This document shows, in pieces, positions 1 to 6,321 of a DNA stretch of 6,660 bases (position 1 is its first letter; every line of letters begins with the position of its first letter). Made by a program: the position numbers and the translations under genes. The stretch is taken from contig JAISJZ010000372.1 in NCBI GenBank assembly GCA_031261125.1, positions 1 through 6,660 of the forward strand, read 5' to 3'. The notes under the pieces were generated by a model. The model was not told the origin of the DNA. It searched no databases and saw only the letters and a program-made list of their open reading frames with translations. Source of the stretch: Planctomycetaceae bacterium (GTDB taxonomy: Bacteria; Planctomycetota; Planctomycetia; Pirellulales; Thermoguttaceae).

Positions 1-645
1 ACCCGGTATGTCCGCCATCACAAACGAACGGTCAAGGTCGGGATGCACGATGCCCAAATGCGGATGTTTTGTCGTGAACGGATAGTTAGCGATTTCAGGG
101 CGTGCCTGCGACAAAACGCTTAACAGCGTGCTTTTCCCCGCATTGGGTTTGCCAACCAGACCGGCATCGGCGAACATTTTCAATTCCAGTTTCAGTTCCC
201 GGCGTTCCCCTTCACTGCCGGGTTCCGCCGTTCGCGGCGCACGGTTTGTCGCTGTCTTGAACCGAACATTTCCCTTGCCGCCTTTTCCGCCCCGGCAGAC
301 AACCACTTCATCGTTTTCTTTCGTAAGGTCTTTCAGAAGAAAACCGTATTTCTTATCGAAAATTATTGTCCCGACGGGAACTTCAACGAGCAAATCATCG
401 GCGGCAGCACCGTGTTTCTGCGCCCCCGCACCGGGACTGCCGTTTGCCGCTTTCCACGTCCGGCGGTGAACGAGATGAATCAAACCGTTGTAATTCGCTG
501 ACGCACGGAACACAACGCTGCCGCCGTTTCCGCCGTCTCCGCCGTCGGGACCGCCGCGGGGAACGTACTTTTCCCGCCGGAAACTAATGCAGCCGGTACC
601 GCCTTTTCCGGCTTCGACTTCGATTTCTGCTTCGTCAATAAACAC
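1..645 (-). CDS. obg: Obg-family ribosome-assembly GTPase, 5' part (C-terminus outside window)
   Basis: This is the N-terminal 215 codons of Obg/CgtA, a GTP-binding protein that acts in late 50S ribosome assembly and stress control. Residues 1-158 match the glycine-rich Obg fold, with [16 protein letters not shown] at the start, [14 protein letters not shown] at 29-42 and [10 protein letters not shown] at 117-126. The G domain follows: P-loop GKPNAGKST at 165-173, switch I region [14 protein letters not shown] at 187-200, and the G3 motif DIPG at 212-215, where the window ends. I chose the GTG at 645 because family members begin with M-x-F-x-D at this point. No Shine-Dalgarno is visible before it. 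A TTG seven codons upstream is a less likely alternative. The full protein is normally well over 300 residues, so roughly half is missing here only because of the window edge. The gene is divergent from dnaK. Identification is very secure. Confidence 0.95.
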   Translation of the reverse strand, partial: MFIDEAEIEVEAGKGGTGCISFRREKYVPRGGPDGGDGGNGGSVVFRASANYNGLIHLVHRRTWKAANGSPGAGAQKHGAAADDLLVEVPVGTIIFDKKYGFLLKDLTKENDEVVVCRGGKGGKGNVRFKTATNRAPRTAEPGSEGERRELKLELKMFADAGLVGKPNAGKSTLLSVLSQARPEIANYPFTTKHPHLGIVHPDLDRSFVMADIPG

Positions 646-707
646 GCTGATACGGGTAAGATTCAAAACATTCGCCGGTTTTTCCCGGAAACCAAAATAC
701 CGATTCC

Positions 708-736
708 ATTGTATTACAAAAGGAAACTAATGACAA
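708..736 (-). promoter_or_regulatory. Sigma70-like promoter for obg
   Basis: On the minus strand, TTGTCA (736-731, 5/6 to TTGACA) is followed by a 17-bp spacer and TACAAT (713-708, 5/6 to TATAAT). It points into obg and predicts a start near 701, giving a leader of about 55 nt. Motif match only; no experimental support is available. Confidence 0.6.
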
Positions 737-773
737 TCCTGCCGTTCCAACCTGCCAAATCGGCAGTTTTTCA

Positions 774-790
774 CTGGCACAGTTTTTGCT
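774..790 (+). promoter_or_regulatory. Sigma54 (RpoN) -24/-12 promoter upstream of dnaK
   Basis: CTGGCACAGTTTTTGCT matches the sigma54 consensus YTGGCACRNNNNTTGCW at every defined position. The invariant GG (776-777) and GC (788-789) are exactly 10 bp apart. It faces dnaK; the predicted start is about 12 nt beyond the GC, near 800, giving a leader of about 72 nt. Sigma54 promoters need an enhancer-binding activator; I could not identify an upstream activator site. No CIRCE element is visible before dnaK. Confidence 0.6.
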
Positions 791-826
791 CTAATCTGTT
801 CTAGCCCCATTACTTGCAGTGGGCAA

Positions 827-844
827 CCGCTTGCAAAGAAGCGG
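827..844 (+). promoter_or_regulatory. Hairpin in the dnaK leader
   Basis: CCGCTT (827-832) pairs perfectly with AAGCGG (839-844) around a 6-nt loop, 15 nt upstream of the dnaK Shine-Dalgarno. A competing pairing exists between TAGCCC (802-807) and GGGCTA (843-848). It shares G843 and G844, so the two helices cannot both form fully. A regulatory role is inference. Confidence 0.35.
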
Positions 845-872
845 GCTAAAATACTCGAAAGGAGAATTTACA

Positions 873-2783
873 ATGGCTAACGAAAAAATTATCGGTATCG
901 ACCTTGGAACGACCAACTCCGTCGTCGCTGTAATGGAAGGTAAAGATGTTAAAGTGATTCCCAATGCCGAAGGAAACCGGCTTACCCCGTCCGTTGCGGC
1001 ATTTACGGACTCCGGCGAAACACTTGTCGGCGAACCGGCGAAACGGCAGGCGGTTACCAACCCGAAACGGACGATTGCGTCCATCAAGCGGTTTATGGGA
1101 CGGCGGCACAGCGAAGTTGATGCGGAAGAAAAAATCGTGTCGTATCCCGTGGTCGGCGGAAGCAACGATTATGTAAAAGTCGAAGTTGACGGCAAACAAT
1201 ATACGCCGCCGGAAATTTCGGCAATGACGCTCCGCAAATTGAAAGAGTCCGCGGAAGCGTATCTCGGTCATAAAGTCAATAAGGCAGTGATTACCGTTCC
1301 GGCATATTTCAACGATGCACAGCGGCAGGCGACGAAAGATGCCGGTCAAATTGCCGGCTTGGAAGTTGCCCGTATCATCAATGAACCGACGGCGGCTTCG
1401 TTGGCTTACGGTTTGGATAAGAATGTCAATCAGAAAATTGTCGTGTTCGACCTCGGCGGCGGAACGTTTGATGTTTCCTGCCTCGATGTCGGTGACGGCG
1501 TATTCCAAGTGTTAAGCACCAACGGCGACACGCACCTCGGCGGCGACGACTTCGACCAAGTTCTCATCAACTTCGTTGCGGAACAGTTCAAATCCCAACA
1601 GGGTATTGACCTGCGGAAAGACGCGATGGCGTTGCAGCGGCTGCAAGAAGCGTGCGAAAAAGCGAAGCGGGAATTGTCGTCTTCACAGCAGACGGACATT
1701 AACTTACCGTTTATCACTGCCGACCAGAACGGACCGAAACACTTGCAAGAGAAGTTGACACGGTCGAAGTTTGAACAGTTGACAGACCATTTGGTAGAGC
1801 GTTGCCGCGGTCCGGTGATGAAGGCGTTGGCGGATGCAAAGTTGCAGCCGTCGCAGATTGACGAAGTGGTTCTCGTCGGCGGTTCAACGCGTATTCCGAA
1901 AGTGCAGGATTTGGTTCGGACGATTTTCGGCAAAGAACCGCACAAGGGCGTGAACCCCGATGAAGTCGTTGCGGTCGGGGCGGCGATTCAGGGCGGTGTG
2001 CTGTCCGGTGATGTGAACGAAGTGGTGTTGCTCGATGTTACGCCGTTGTCGCTGGGTATCGAAACGCTCGGCGGAATTATGACGAAACTCGTGGAACGAA
2101 ACACAACGATTCCGACGACGAAAGAACAAGTGTTCAGCACGGCGGACGACAATCAATCGGCAGTAACGATTAAGGTGTATCAAGGCGAACGGGAAATTGC
2201 AGCGCATAACCGCTTGCTGGGACAGTTCAACCTTGAAGGACTTCCGCCGGCACCGCGGGGTGTTCCGCAAATTGAGGTGAAGTTCGACATTGATGCAAAC
2301 GGCATTCTCAATGTGTCGGCGAAAGACCGCGGAACGGGCAAAGAGACGAAAGTCCGTATCGAACAGAGTTCCGGTTTATCCGAAGCCGAAATCGAGAAAA
2401 TGCGTAAAGATGCAGAGGCGCACGCAGAGGAAGACAAGCAGCGGAAGGACTTGGTGGAGACGAAGAATCGTGCGGAGAGTATGTGTTTTGAGTTGGAAAA
2501 ACTTCTCAAAGAACACGATGCGAAACTTTCGCAAACGGACAAGGACGCTGTCAGTGCGGCGGTTGGCAAGGTTCGCGAAGCGATTGCAACGGATGACCTT
2601 GCTAAAATCAAGTCAGCAACGGAGCAGTTGGAGCAAGCGTCGCACGCAATGTCGAAGGCGATGTACGAGTCGGCGGCGCAACAGCAGCCCAGCCCTGACG
2701 GGGCGGGCGGCGGCGAAGGCGTTGACTTGAATAAGAAGCCGAAGGACGACGACGCAATCGACGCAGAGTTTGACATAAAATAG
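873..2783 (+). CDS. dnaK: Molecular chaperone DnaK (Hsp70)
   Basis: DnaK is a cytoplasmic ATP-dependent chaperone that binds exposed hydrophobic segments of clients, working with DnaJ and GrpE. The 636-residue product has the normal family length. The nucleotide-binding domain shows all three Hsp70 signatures: IDLGTTNS (9-16), [12 protein letters not shown] (191-202) and [14 protein letters not shown] (332-345). The conserved linker [12 protein letters not shown] lies at 384-395, followed by the substrate-binding beta domain (including [15 protein letters not shown], 471-485), a helical lid, and a tail ending [11 protein letters not shown] chose the ATG at 873 because AGGAG sits 8 nt upstream (860-864) and the protein then starts [16 protein letters not shown]; the in-frame GTG at 819 would add 18 unlikely residues. 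dnaK appears monocistronic: no grpE or dnaJ is adjacent and a terminator follows. Control probably comes from the sigma54-type promoter. Confidence 0.98.
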   Translation: MANEKIIGIDLGTTNSVVAVMEGKDVKVIPNAEGNRLTPSVAAFTDSGETLVGEPAKRQAVTNPKRTIASIKRFMGRRHSEVDAEEKIVSYPVVGGSNDYVKVEVDGKQYTPPEISAMTLRKLKESAEAYLGHKVNKAVITVPAYFNDAQRQATKDAGQIAGLEVARIINEPTAASLAYGLDKNVNQKIVVFDLGGGTFDVSCLDVGDGVFQVLSTNGDTHLGGDDFDQVLINFVAEQFKSQQGIDLRKDAMALQRLQEACEKAKRELSSSQQTDINLPFITADQNGPKHLQEKLTRSKFEQLTDHLVERCRGPVMKALADAKLQPSQIDEVVLVGGSTRIPKVQDLVRTIFGKEPHKGVNPDEVVAVGAAIQGGVLSGDVNEVVLLDVTPLSLGIETLGGIMTKLVERNTTIPTTKEQVFSTADDNQSAVTIKVYQGEREIAAHNRLLGQFNLEGLPPAPRGVPQIEVKFDIDANGILNVSAKDRGTGKETKVRIEQSSGLSEAEIEKMRKDAEAHAEEDKQRKDLVETKNRAESMCFELEKLLKEHDAKLSQTDKDAVSAAVGKVREAIATDDLAKIKSATEQLEQASHAMSKAMYESAAQQQPSPDGAGGGEGVDLNKKPKDDDAIDAEFDIK

Positions 2784-2787
2784 TTGC

Positions 2788-2823
2788 CAGCCGTTTTACT
2801 TGCTGTTTTGCTTGCCGTTTTAC
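2788..2823 (+). repeat. Three tandem 12-bp repeats after dnaK
   Basis: Three consecutive units, CAGCCGTTTTAC, TTGCTGTTTTGC and TTGCCGTTTTAC, lie in the dnaK 3' untranslated region a few bases after the stop. They share the core GCYGTTTTRC. Units 2 and 3 differ at two positions. No function is evident; replication slippage is the simplest explanation. Confidence 0.7.
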
Positions 2824-2844
2824 TTGTAAAGCGCAAAATGTGAA

Positions 2845-2870
2845 CCGCCGGCTTTGCCGGCGGCTGTTTT
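2845..2870 (+). terminator. Rho-independent terminator of dnaK
   Basis: CCGCCGGC (2845-2852) pairs perfectly with GCCGGCGG (2856-2863) around a TTT loop, giving an 8-bp GC-rich stem. CTG and then TTTT (2867-2870) follow. It sits 61 bp after the dnaK stop, with the downstream gene carrying its own putative promoter. Confidence 0.85.
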
Positions 2871-2892
2871 GTATCAAATATCCTTTTTGCTC

Positions 2893-2921
2893 TTGTTTCT
2901 TTTCCTCATTTACGGTAGAAT
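2893..2921 (+). promoter_or_regulatory. Putative sigma70 promoter for the DUF3467-holB pair
   Basis: TTGTTT (2893-2898, weak -35) is followed by a 17-bp spacer and TAGAAT (2916-2921, 5/6 to TATAAT). It lies downstream of the dnaK terminator and 44 bp before the next start codon. The -10 and spacing are good, the -35 is poor. Confidence 0.45.
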
Positions 2922-2965
2922 GGCGGCGTTTAGTGATTTCCCTTTTCTCATCACCGGAGTTTTTA

Positions 2966-3307
2966 ATGCCAGAAGAACAAATACGTACCGTTCCCGATGC
3001 CGACCAGCCCGCCGCTAATGAACAGCCGCAGCAAGTACAGGTTCGCCTCGACGATTCCAAAGTCGCCGCAACCTACGCCAATTTCTGCCGGGTAACCGGT
3101 ATGCCCGAAGAGTTAATCATCGACTTCGGTCTCAATCCGCAGCCGATTGGATTACCGTCGAACCCGATTGTGATTACCGACAGGATTGTTACCAACTTTT
3201 ACACGGCAAAACGGATGCTGTACGCTCTTCAAGCAACGATTCAGCGGCACGAACAGACCTTCGGCACGTTGGAAATCGACATTCAAAAACGGGTAAAAGC
3301 ACAGTAA
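2966..3307 (+). CDS. DUF3467 domain protein
   Basis: This small soluble protein of 113 residues resembles the DUF3467 family, whose function is not established. The first 25 residues (MPEEQIRTVPDADQPAANEQ and a few more) are polar, proline- and glutamine-rich and probably disordered. The conserved core covers about 26-108: SKVAATYANFCRVTGMPEEL (31-50), IIDFGLNPQ (51-59), then a stretch with DRIVTNFYTAKRMLYALQATI (72-92) and a closing FGTLEID (99-105). No signal peptide or membrane segment is seen. The ATG at 2966 is chosen because CGGAG lies 7 nt upstream; the in-frame GTG at 2840 would put the dnaK terminator hairpin inside the gene. The stop codon overlaps the holB start (TAATG), so the two are probably co-transcribed and translationally coupled. 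Family assignment is from remembered motif pattern and not from a search. Confidence 0.85.
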   Translation: MPEEQIRTVPDADQPAANEQPQQVQVRLDDSKVAATYANFCRVTGMPEELIIDFGLNPQPIGLPSNPIVITDRIVTNFYTAKRMLYALQATIQRHEQTFGTLEIDIQKRVKAQ

Positions 3308-4293
3308 TGTGGTGCGGCATCCAAGGACACGATGCGAATGTTGAACGCTTCCGCCGGTCGGCTCAACGCGGTCGGCTCGCCGGAACGTTTCTCTTTGCCG
3401 GTACCGCCGGTGTCGGGAAACGGATGTTTGCCTTTGCGCTTGCCCAAGGAATCCTTTGCAAAGGAAACGGCGGACGAAGCATCGAACCGTGCGGCACCTG
3501 CGATTCGTGCAAACTGTTCGGTACGCAGCCGCCTTCGCACCCCGATTTATACTATGTTTGCAAACCGGCAGATAAAGCGTCTCTGCCGCTGGAACTGCTC
3601 GTCGGCGACAAGAAAAGCGGCGGACGAGCCGGACTGTGCGCCGATATTTACCGCACGCCGTTTCTGGGACATCGGAAAGTTGCTATTCTCGATGATGCCG
3701 ATTATTTAAGCGAGTCGGGAGCAAGCGCAGCGAACGTAATGCTGAAAACGCTGGAAGAACCGCCGCCGGATGCCGTCATAATTCTCATCGGGACTTCTGC
3801 AAGCAAACAGTTGCCGACAATCCGCAGCCGTTGTCAAATTGTCCGTTTTGCACCGCTGCCGCTTAAAATTCTTGCAACACTGTTGGCGAAAAATGAAGCG
3901 GTCGAAACGCTGGAACAGGGTTTGAAACTTGCCCGGCGGGCGGAAGGAAGTTATGACCAAGCGTTGGAATTGTACGACGATGCCGTTGACGGCACGTTTC
4001 AACAGTTCTGCAAACAACTTGCTCAAAAGAATTTTGATGCTGTTGCTAATGCGGCGAAAATCAACGAATTGATTGACGGTGCCGGTAAAGAATCTCCGTT
4101 GAAACGCCGCCGTCTTCGGCTGTTTTTACACTTATCGGTTCATCATTTTCGGGAAGTGATGAAAAGCAAACCGGCAACGGATTTCCGACCGGCAATGCGG
4201 ATGCTGGAACAAACACTTGACGCTCTCGCCCAGATAGACCGCAACGCGGCACTGCCGGTGATTGTCGAAAATTGGTGCAGCAGATTGAAATAA
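3307..4293 (+). CDS. holB: DNA polymerase III subunit delta' (clamp-loader AAA+ protein)
   Basis: The 328-residue product resembles the delta' subunit of the clamp loader, which helps open and load the beta sliding clamp during replication. A Walker A-like motif GTAGVGKR (32-39) has Arg where Ser or Thr normally follows the Lys; degenerate P-loops are common in delta'. The zinc module is C51, C62, C65, C68 (CGTCDSC), as in bacterial delta'/DnaX proteins. A Walker B-like VAILDDADYL (125-134) is followed by MLKTLEEPP (145-153) and the hallmark SRC motif in TIRSRCQIVRF (171-181). The remainder is helical, matching the oligomerisation domain. Length is normal for the family. The ATG overlaps the upstream TAA by one base, and no Shine-Dalgarno is seen, so translation probably depends on re-initiation. 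Distinguished from DnaX by the short C-terminus. Confidence 0.92.
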   Translation: MWCGIQGHDANVERFRRSAQRGRLAGTFLFAGTAGVGKRMFAFALAQGILCKGNGGRSIEPCGTCDSCKLFGTQPPSHPDLYYVCKPADKASLPLELLVGDKKSGGRAGLCADIYRTPFLGHRKVAILDDADYLSESGASAANVMLKTLEEPPPDAVIILIGTSASKQLPTIRSRCQIVRFAPLPLKILATLLAKNEAVETLEQGLKLARRAEGSYDQALELYDDAVDGTFQQFCKQLAQKNFDAVANAAKINELIDGAGKESPLKRRRLRLFLHLSVHHFREVMKSKPATDFRPAMRMLEQTLDALAQIDRNAALPVIVENWCSRLK

Positions 4294-4402
4294 AAAATGG
4301 TTCCCCACCGCCGTTTACTATAATCTCGACCCGTAAATAGTAGGGGCTGAGGCGATGGCAACCGATGTCGTCGAGAGCATCTTTGCGGATTTTCAGTTTC
4401 AT
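4294..4402 (-). other. Short ORF start behind leader copy A, converging on holB
   Basis: An ATG at 4402 (minus) follows GGAG with 7-nt spacing and its own promoter-leader repeat. It encodes MKLKIRKDALDDIG and then runs through the 52-bp repeat. The frame stays open to 4061 (113 codons), but the last two thirds are antisense to holB and look like chance coding. I suspect the 5' remnant of a gene cut off at the repeat, or a small expressed peptide. I do not recognise it. Confidence 0.25.
4299..4350. repeat. 52-bp direct repeat, left copy
   Basis: It begins GGTTCCCCACC and ends AATAGTAGGGGCTGA. It matches the right copy at 49 of 52 positions (differences at 4310, 4316 and 4326). It starts 5 bp after the holB stop. 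Both copies contain CCCC/GGGG and ACTAT/ATAGT arms that could pair, so the element may fold as RNA or single-stranded DNA. There is no U-tract, so it is not a standard terminator. Confidence 0.85.
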
Positions 4403-4405
4403 TAT

Positions 4406-4459
4406 TTTTCTCCGTGACGGCTACTCACCGCCAAAATATTATTAAATTGTAATTTTTTC
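4406..4459 (-). repeat. Promoter-leader repeat, copy A
   Basis: This 54-bp sequence matches copy B (4919-4976) at 51 of 54 aligned positions, with a 4-bp TAAT insertion in B. On the minus strand it carries a -10 box, a leader hairpin GGCGG-TGAGTAG-CCGTC (4432-4416, one G-U pair) and GGAGAAAA as ribosome binding site. It lies between the EamA stop and the short ORF that starts at 4402. Confidence 0.85.
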
Positions 4460-4465
4460 TGACAA
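4436..4465 (-). promoter_or_regulatory. Sigma70-like promoter in repeat copy A
   Basis: Minus-strand TTGTCA (4465-4460, 5/6) and TAATAT (4441-4436, 4/6) are separated by 18 bp. The arrangement is repeated in copy B with the same 18-bp spacing. It would fire toward the ORF starting at 4402 and into the 3' end of holB antisense. Confidence 0.4.
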
Positions 4466-4494
4466 AAATACGAAAATAATGGGATATAAATATT

Positions 4495-4908
4495 CTATAA
4501 AACCAGAATGACTGCACCAATCGCTATCAATGCACCACCGATTAATGTCTTCAATTCCATCGGTTCATTTAGAAATATGAACGAAAATATCAACACAAAA
4601 ACTACACTCAATTTGTCTATCGGTGCTACTTTTGAAACTTCACCCGTCTCTAATGCCTTGAAATAAAATATCCATGAAAGACCTGTTGCCACTCCAGAAA
4701 ACACCAAAAATAGCAAGTTCGTTTTGCTCAAATCTTTTATTTCTTTGAATTGTCCGCTAAAGAGAACAATACTCCACGCTAACACCAACACAACGAGCGT
4801 GCGTATGGCTGTAGCCGTATTTCCATCAATGCCTTGTACTCCGATTTTTGCTAAAATTGCTGTCATCGCAGCAAATAAAGCAGATAATAACGCATAGAAT
4901 TGCCACAT
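4495..4908 (-). CDS. Single-domain EamA-family membrane transporter
   Basis: A 137-residue inner-membrane protein with about five hydrophobic helices: 2-24, 31-50, 64-86, 94-113 and 121-137. Sequence character fits one EamA repeat of the drug/metabolite transporter superfamily, with FLNEPMELKTLIGGALIAIGAVIL at the end resembling the family's terminal helix. Most EamA proteins are about 280-300 residues with two repeats and ten helices, so this is a half-size form that probably works as a dimer, as SMR proteins do. The substrate cannot be read from sequence. The ATG at 4908 begins with the first helix. AAGGAG lies 14 nt upstream, unusually far, and the only alternative is a TTG at 4947 that would precede the hairpin. 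The promoter-leader repeat B lies directly upstream. The gene is AT-rich compared with dnaK and holB, suggesting transfer. Stop and start are intact. Confidence 0.85.
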   Translation of the reverse strand: MWQFYALLSALFAAMTAILAKIGVQGIDGNTATAIRTLVVLVLAWSIVLFSGQFKEIKDLSKTNLLFLVFSGVATGLSWIFYFKALETGEVSKVAPIDKLSVVFVLIFSFIFLNEPMELKTLIGGALIAIGAVILVL

Positions 4909-4918
4909 TTTTTGATTG

Positions 4919-4976
4919 TTTTCTCCTTGACGGCTGCTCACCGCCAAAAGATTATTAAATTGTTAATAATTTTTTC
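4919..4976 (-). repeat. Promoter-leader repeat, copy B (EamA leader)
   Basis: This 58-bp copy of the repeat at 4406-4459 has three substitutions and an extra TAAT. On the minus strand it gives a -10 box, the hairpin GGCGG-TGAGCAG-CCGTC (4945-4929) and AAGGAG just after the hairpin. It overlaps the stop of the upstream gene tail (4955) and ends 10 bp before the EamA start codon. Confidence 0.85.
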
Positions 4977-4978
4977 AA
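4949..4978 (-). promoter_or_regulatory. Sigma70-like promoter for the EamA gene
   Basis: Minus-strand TTGAAA (4978-4973, 4/6) and TAATCT (4954-4949) are separated by 18 bp, as in copy A, even though copy B carries a 4-bp insertion. The predicted start is near 4942, placing the leader hairpin at the transcript's 5' end. Motif match only. Confidence 0.4.
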
Positions 4979-5101
4979 AATGTTATCCATCGTTTTACCT
5001 TTTGCCAATTCATCTATCAACTTACCCGTTCTGCTGACTTGCAAATTCAACGGGACGGGGAAATGCCGGTTCGCAAAAAAAATCCAAGTATACAAATCAT
5101 C
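4955..5101 (-). pseudogene. 48-codon 3' tail of an unrecognised gene
   Basis: Directly after the MFS stop codon and in the same frame, an open stretch of 48 codons ends at TAA (4957-4955) inside repeat copy B. It has no usable start codon near its 5' end. The last 28 residues (QVSRTGKLIDELAKGKTMDN, then ILKKLLTI) look like a genuine charged, helix-rich protein C-terminus. It could be the tail of a gene displaced by the MFS gene, or an old extension of the MFS frame cut by a new stop. I do not recognise the family, and chance coding is possible over this length. Confidence 0.3.
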
Positions 5102-6286
5102 TTACAACTCATTTTTTTTCGTCCTTTTATGATGCAGCATAAAATAAAACAGCACGCAAGCAAGGGCGACAAGCGAAACGATTGTGTACATTCCGCGATA
5201 GCCGGAATAGGGGATAAGGAAACCAACCAACAACGGACCTATTCCCATACCAATATCCGACAGCATAAAATAGGTGGAATTTGCCAAGCCCATACGGTGT
5301 TGCGGTGCCAACTGCACCGCTATTGTTTGCGTACTCAACTGGATAGCCCCCATTCCCAGTCCAATCAAAGCCGCTGCCAATAAAAGCATCACATTGGAGT
5401 AACTTGTGCTGAACAGATAGATTCCTGCTGAAAACATAATAATTGACACATACATAATCGGATGTTCCCCGCGTTTGTCGAATAGTTTACCCACAGCCGG
5501 TCGCGAAAAAAGCACCACCACAGCATAGACAACAAAGAAAAATCCTGCGGCTTCTTCCAATTTGATTTCTTTGGCATAAACGGCAAGAAACGACACAATG
5601 CTCGAATAGCACACATAAAGCAGCAAAGCGATAAACGAAATGGCAACAACCTTATATTCAATAAAATTGCTCAATCGGAATCCCTGCAAACTTTTCATTT
5701 GTTTGTCAGTAAGTTCTATTTTTGGCAATGAAAGGAAAGGAACGAGCACCAAAGAGATTACAGATGCCGCCGTACAAACAACAAAAATTCCCGTATATCC
5801 GCCGCGCTGAACAAGAAACAAACCGAGAAACGGACCGATTGCTGTTGCAAGTGTCTGGCTCAACGAATAATAACCGATACCTTTACCTCTCTTTCCTTTT
5901 GGAACGATATCGGCAATGATAGTAGCCGCAGCAGTAGAAACAATGCCAAATGTGGCACCGTGTAAAAATCGCACAACAATCAACTGCAAAATATTGTTTA
6001 CAAAAAAATAGGGGATTGTCATCACAAAACCTGCCGCAACGCCGATAAGCAACATTTGTTTATAGCCAACTCTTGCCATCCATTTTCCTACAAACAAACG
6101 AGCGATTAATGCCCCGATAACAAATACACTTGCCGCAAGTCCCGCCTGACTTGAAGGGGCTGCAAATTGTTTCATCGCATAATCCGAAATAATAATCATT
6201 AGCAAATAAAAATTAATTGCGGTGCAAAAGTTTATGCAGGTTGTAATGATATATTCTTTCGTAAATAATTTTACCTTGTCATCCAT
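5102..6286 (-). CDS. Major facilitator superfamily (MFS) permease
   Basis: The 394-residue product is a 12-helix inner-membrane secondary transporter of normal MFS length. The loop 2-3 motif A is GKWMARVGYKQ (67-77), repeated in the second half as GKLFDKRGEHP (266-276). Motif B is RFLHG (106-110) in helix 4, and helix 5 has GYYSLSQTLATAIGPFLG (138-155), matching motif C of the drug/H+ antiporter type. This suggests an exporter, but the substrate is unknown. A hydrophilic loop at about 187-210 links the two halves. The ATG at 6286 precedes helix 1 by a short basic stretch. No clear Shine-Dalgarno is seen and no convincing promoter lies in the 36 bp before the 52-bp repeat. AT-rich codon use, with many AAA, ATA and TTA codons, contrasts with dnaK and suggests horizontal acquisition. 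Confidence 0.93.
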   Translation of the reverse strand: MDDKVKLFTKEYIITTCINFCTAINFYLLMIIISDYAMKQFAAPSSQAGLAASVFVIGALIARLFVGKWMARVGYKQMLLIGVAAGFVMTIPYFFVNNILQLIVVRFLHGATFGIVSTAAATIIADIVPKGKRGKGIGYYSLSQTLATAIGPFLGLFLVQRGGYTGIFVVCTAASVISLVLVPFLSLPKIELTDKQMKSLQGFRLSNFIEYKVVAISFIALLLYVCYSSIVSFLAVYAKEIKLEEAAGFFFVVYAVVVLFSRPAVGKLFDKRGEHPIMYVSIIMFSAGIYLFSTSYSNVMLLLAAALIGLGMGAIQLSTQTIAVQLAPQHRMGLANSTYFMLSDIGMGIGPLLVGFLIPYSGYRGMYTIVSLVALACVLFYFMLHHKRTKKNEL

Positions 6287-6321
6287 CTATAATTCTTTGT
6301 TATTATTTTGTTAATTTTTTA

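Noticed and set aside
752..771. Hairpin CTGCC-AAATC-GGCAG followed by TTTTT
   Set aside because: It looks like a weak plus-strand terminator, but the stem is only 5 bp and no plus-strand gene lies upstream to terminate. It is most likely chance or part of the divergent control region.
819..872. GTG at 819 as the dnaK start
   Set aside because: The ATG at 873 has AGGAG at 8 nt and gives the standard DnaK N-terminus; the extension would translate the leader hairpin.
646..872. CIRCE element (TTAGCACTC-N9-GAGTGCTAA) before dnaK
   Set aside because: No match or near match was found on either strand in the intergenic region.
846..1508. Long minus-strand ORF (220 codons) opposite dnaK
   Set aside because: It lies fully antisense to the well-conserved dnaK reading frame and its product has no family character. 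Other antisense and out-of-frame ORFs over dnaK, holB, obg and the MFS gene are rejected for the same reason.
2840..2965. GTG at 2840 as the start of the DUF3467 gene
   Set aside because: It would read through the dnaK terminator hairpin and the putative promoter. The ATG at 2966 has its own Shine-Dalgarno.
4319..4324. TATAAT inside the 52-bp repeat as a plus-strand promoter (also 6342-6347)
   Set aside because: No -35-like hexamer occurs 16-18 bp upstream in either copy, and no plus-strand gene follows.
4406..4976. Integron attC sites or a CRISPR array as explanation for the repeats
   Set aside because: The repeats lack paired RYYYAAC/GTTRRRY core sites, and only two copies lie 513 bp apart with a gene between them, unlike spacer-length intervals in CRISPR arrays.
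5039..5383. Plus-strand ORF of 114 codons across the MFS 3' end
   Set aside because: It is mostly antisense to the MFS coding sequence, low in complexity, and has no ribosome binding site.
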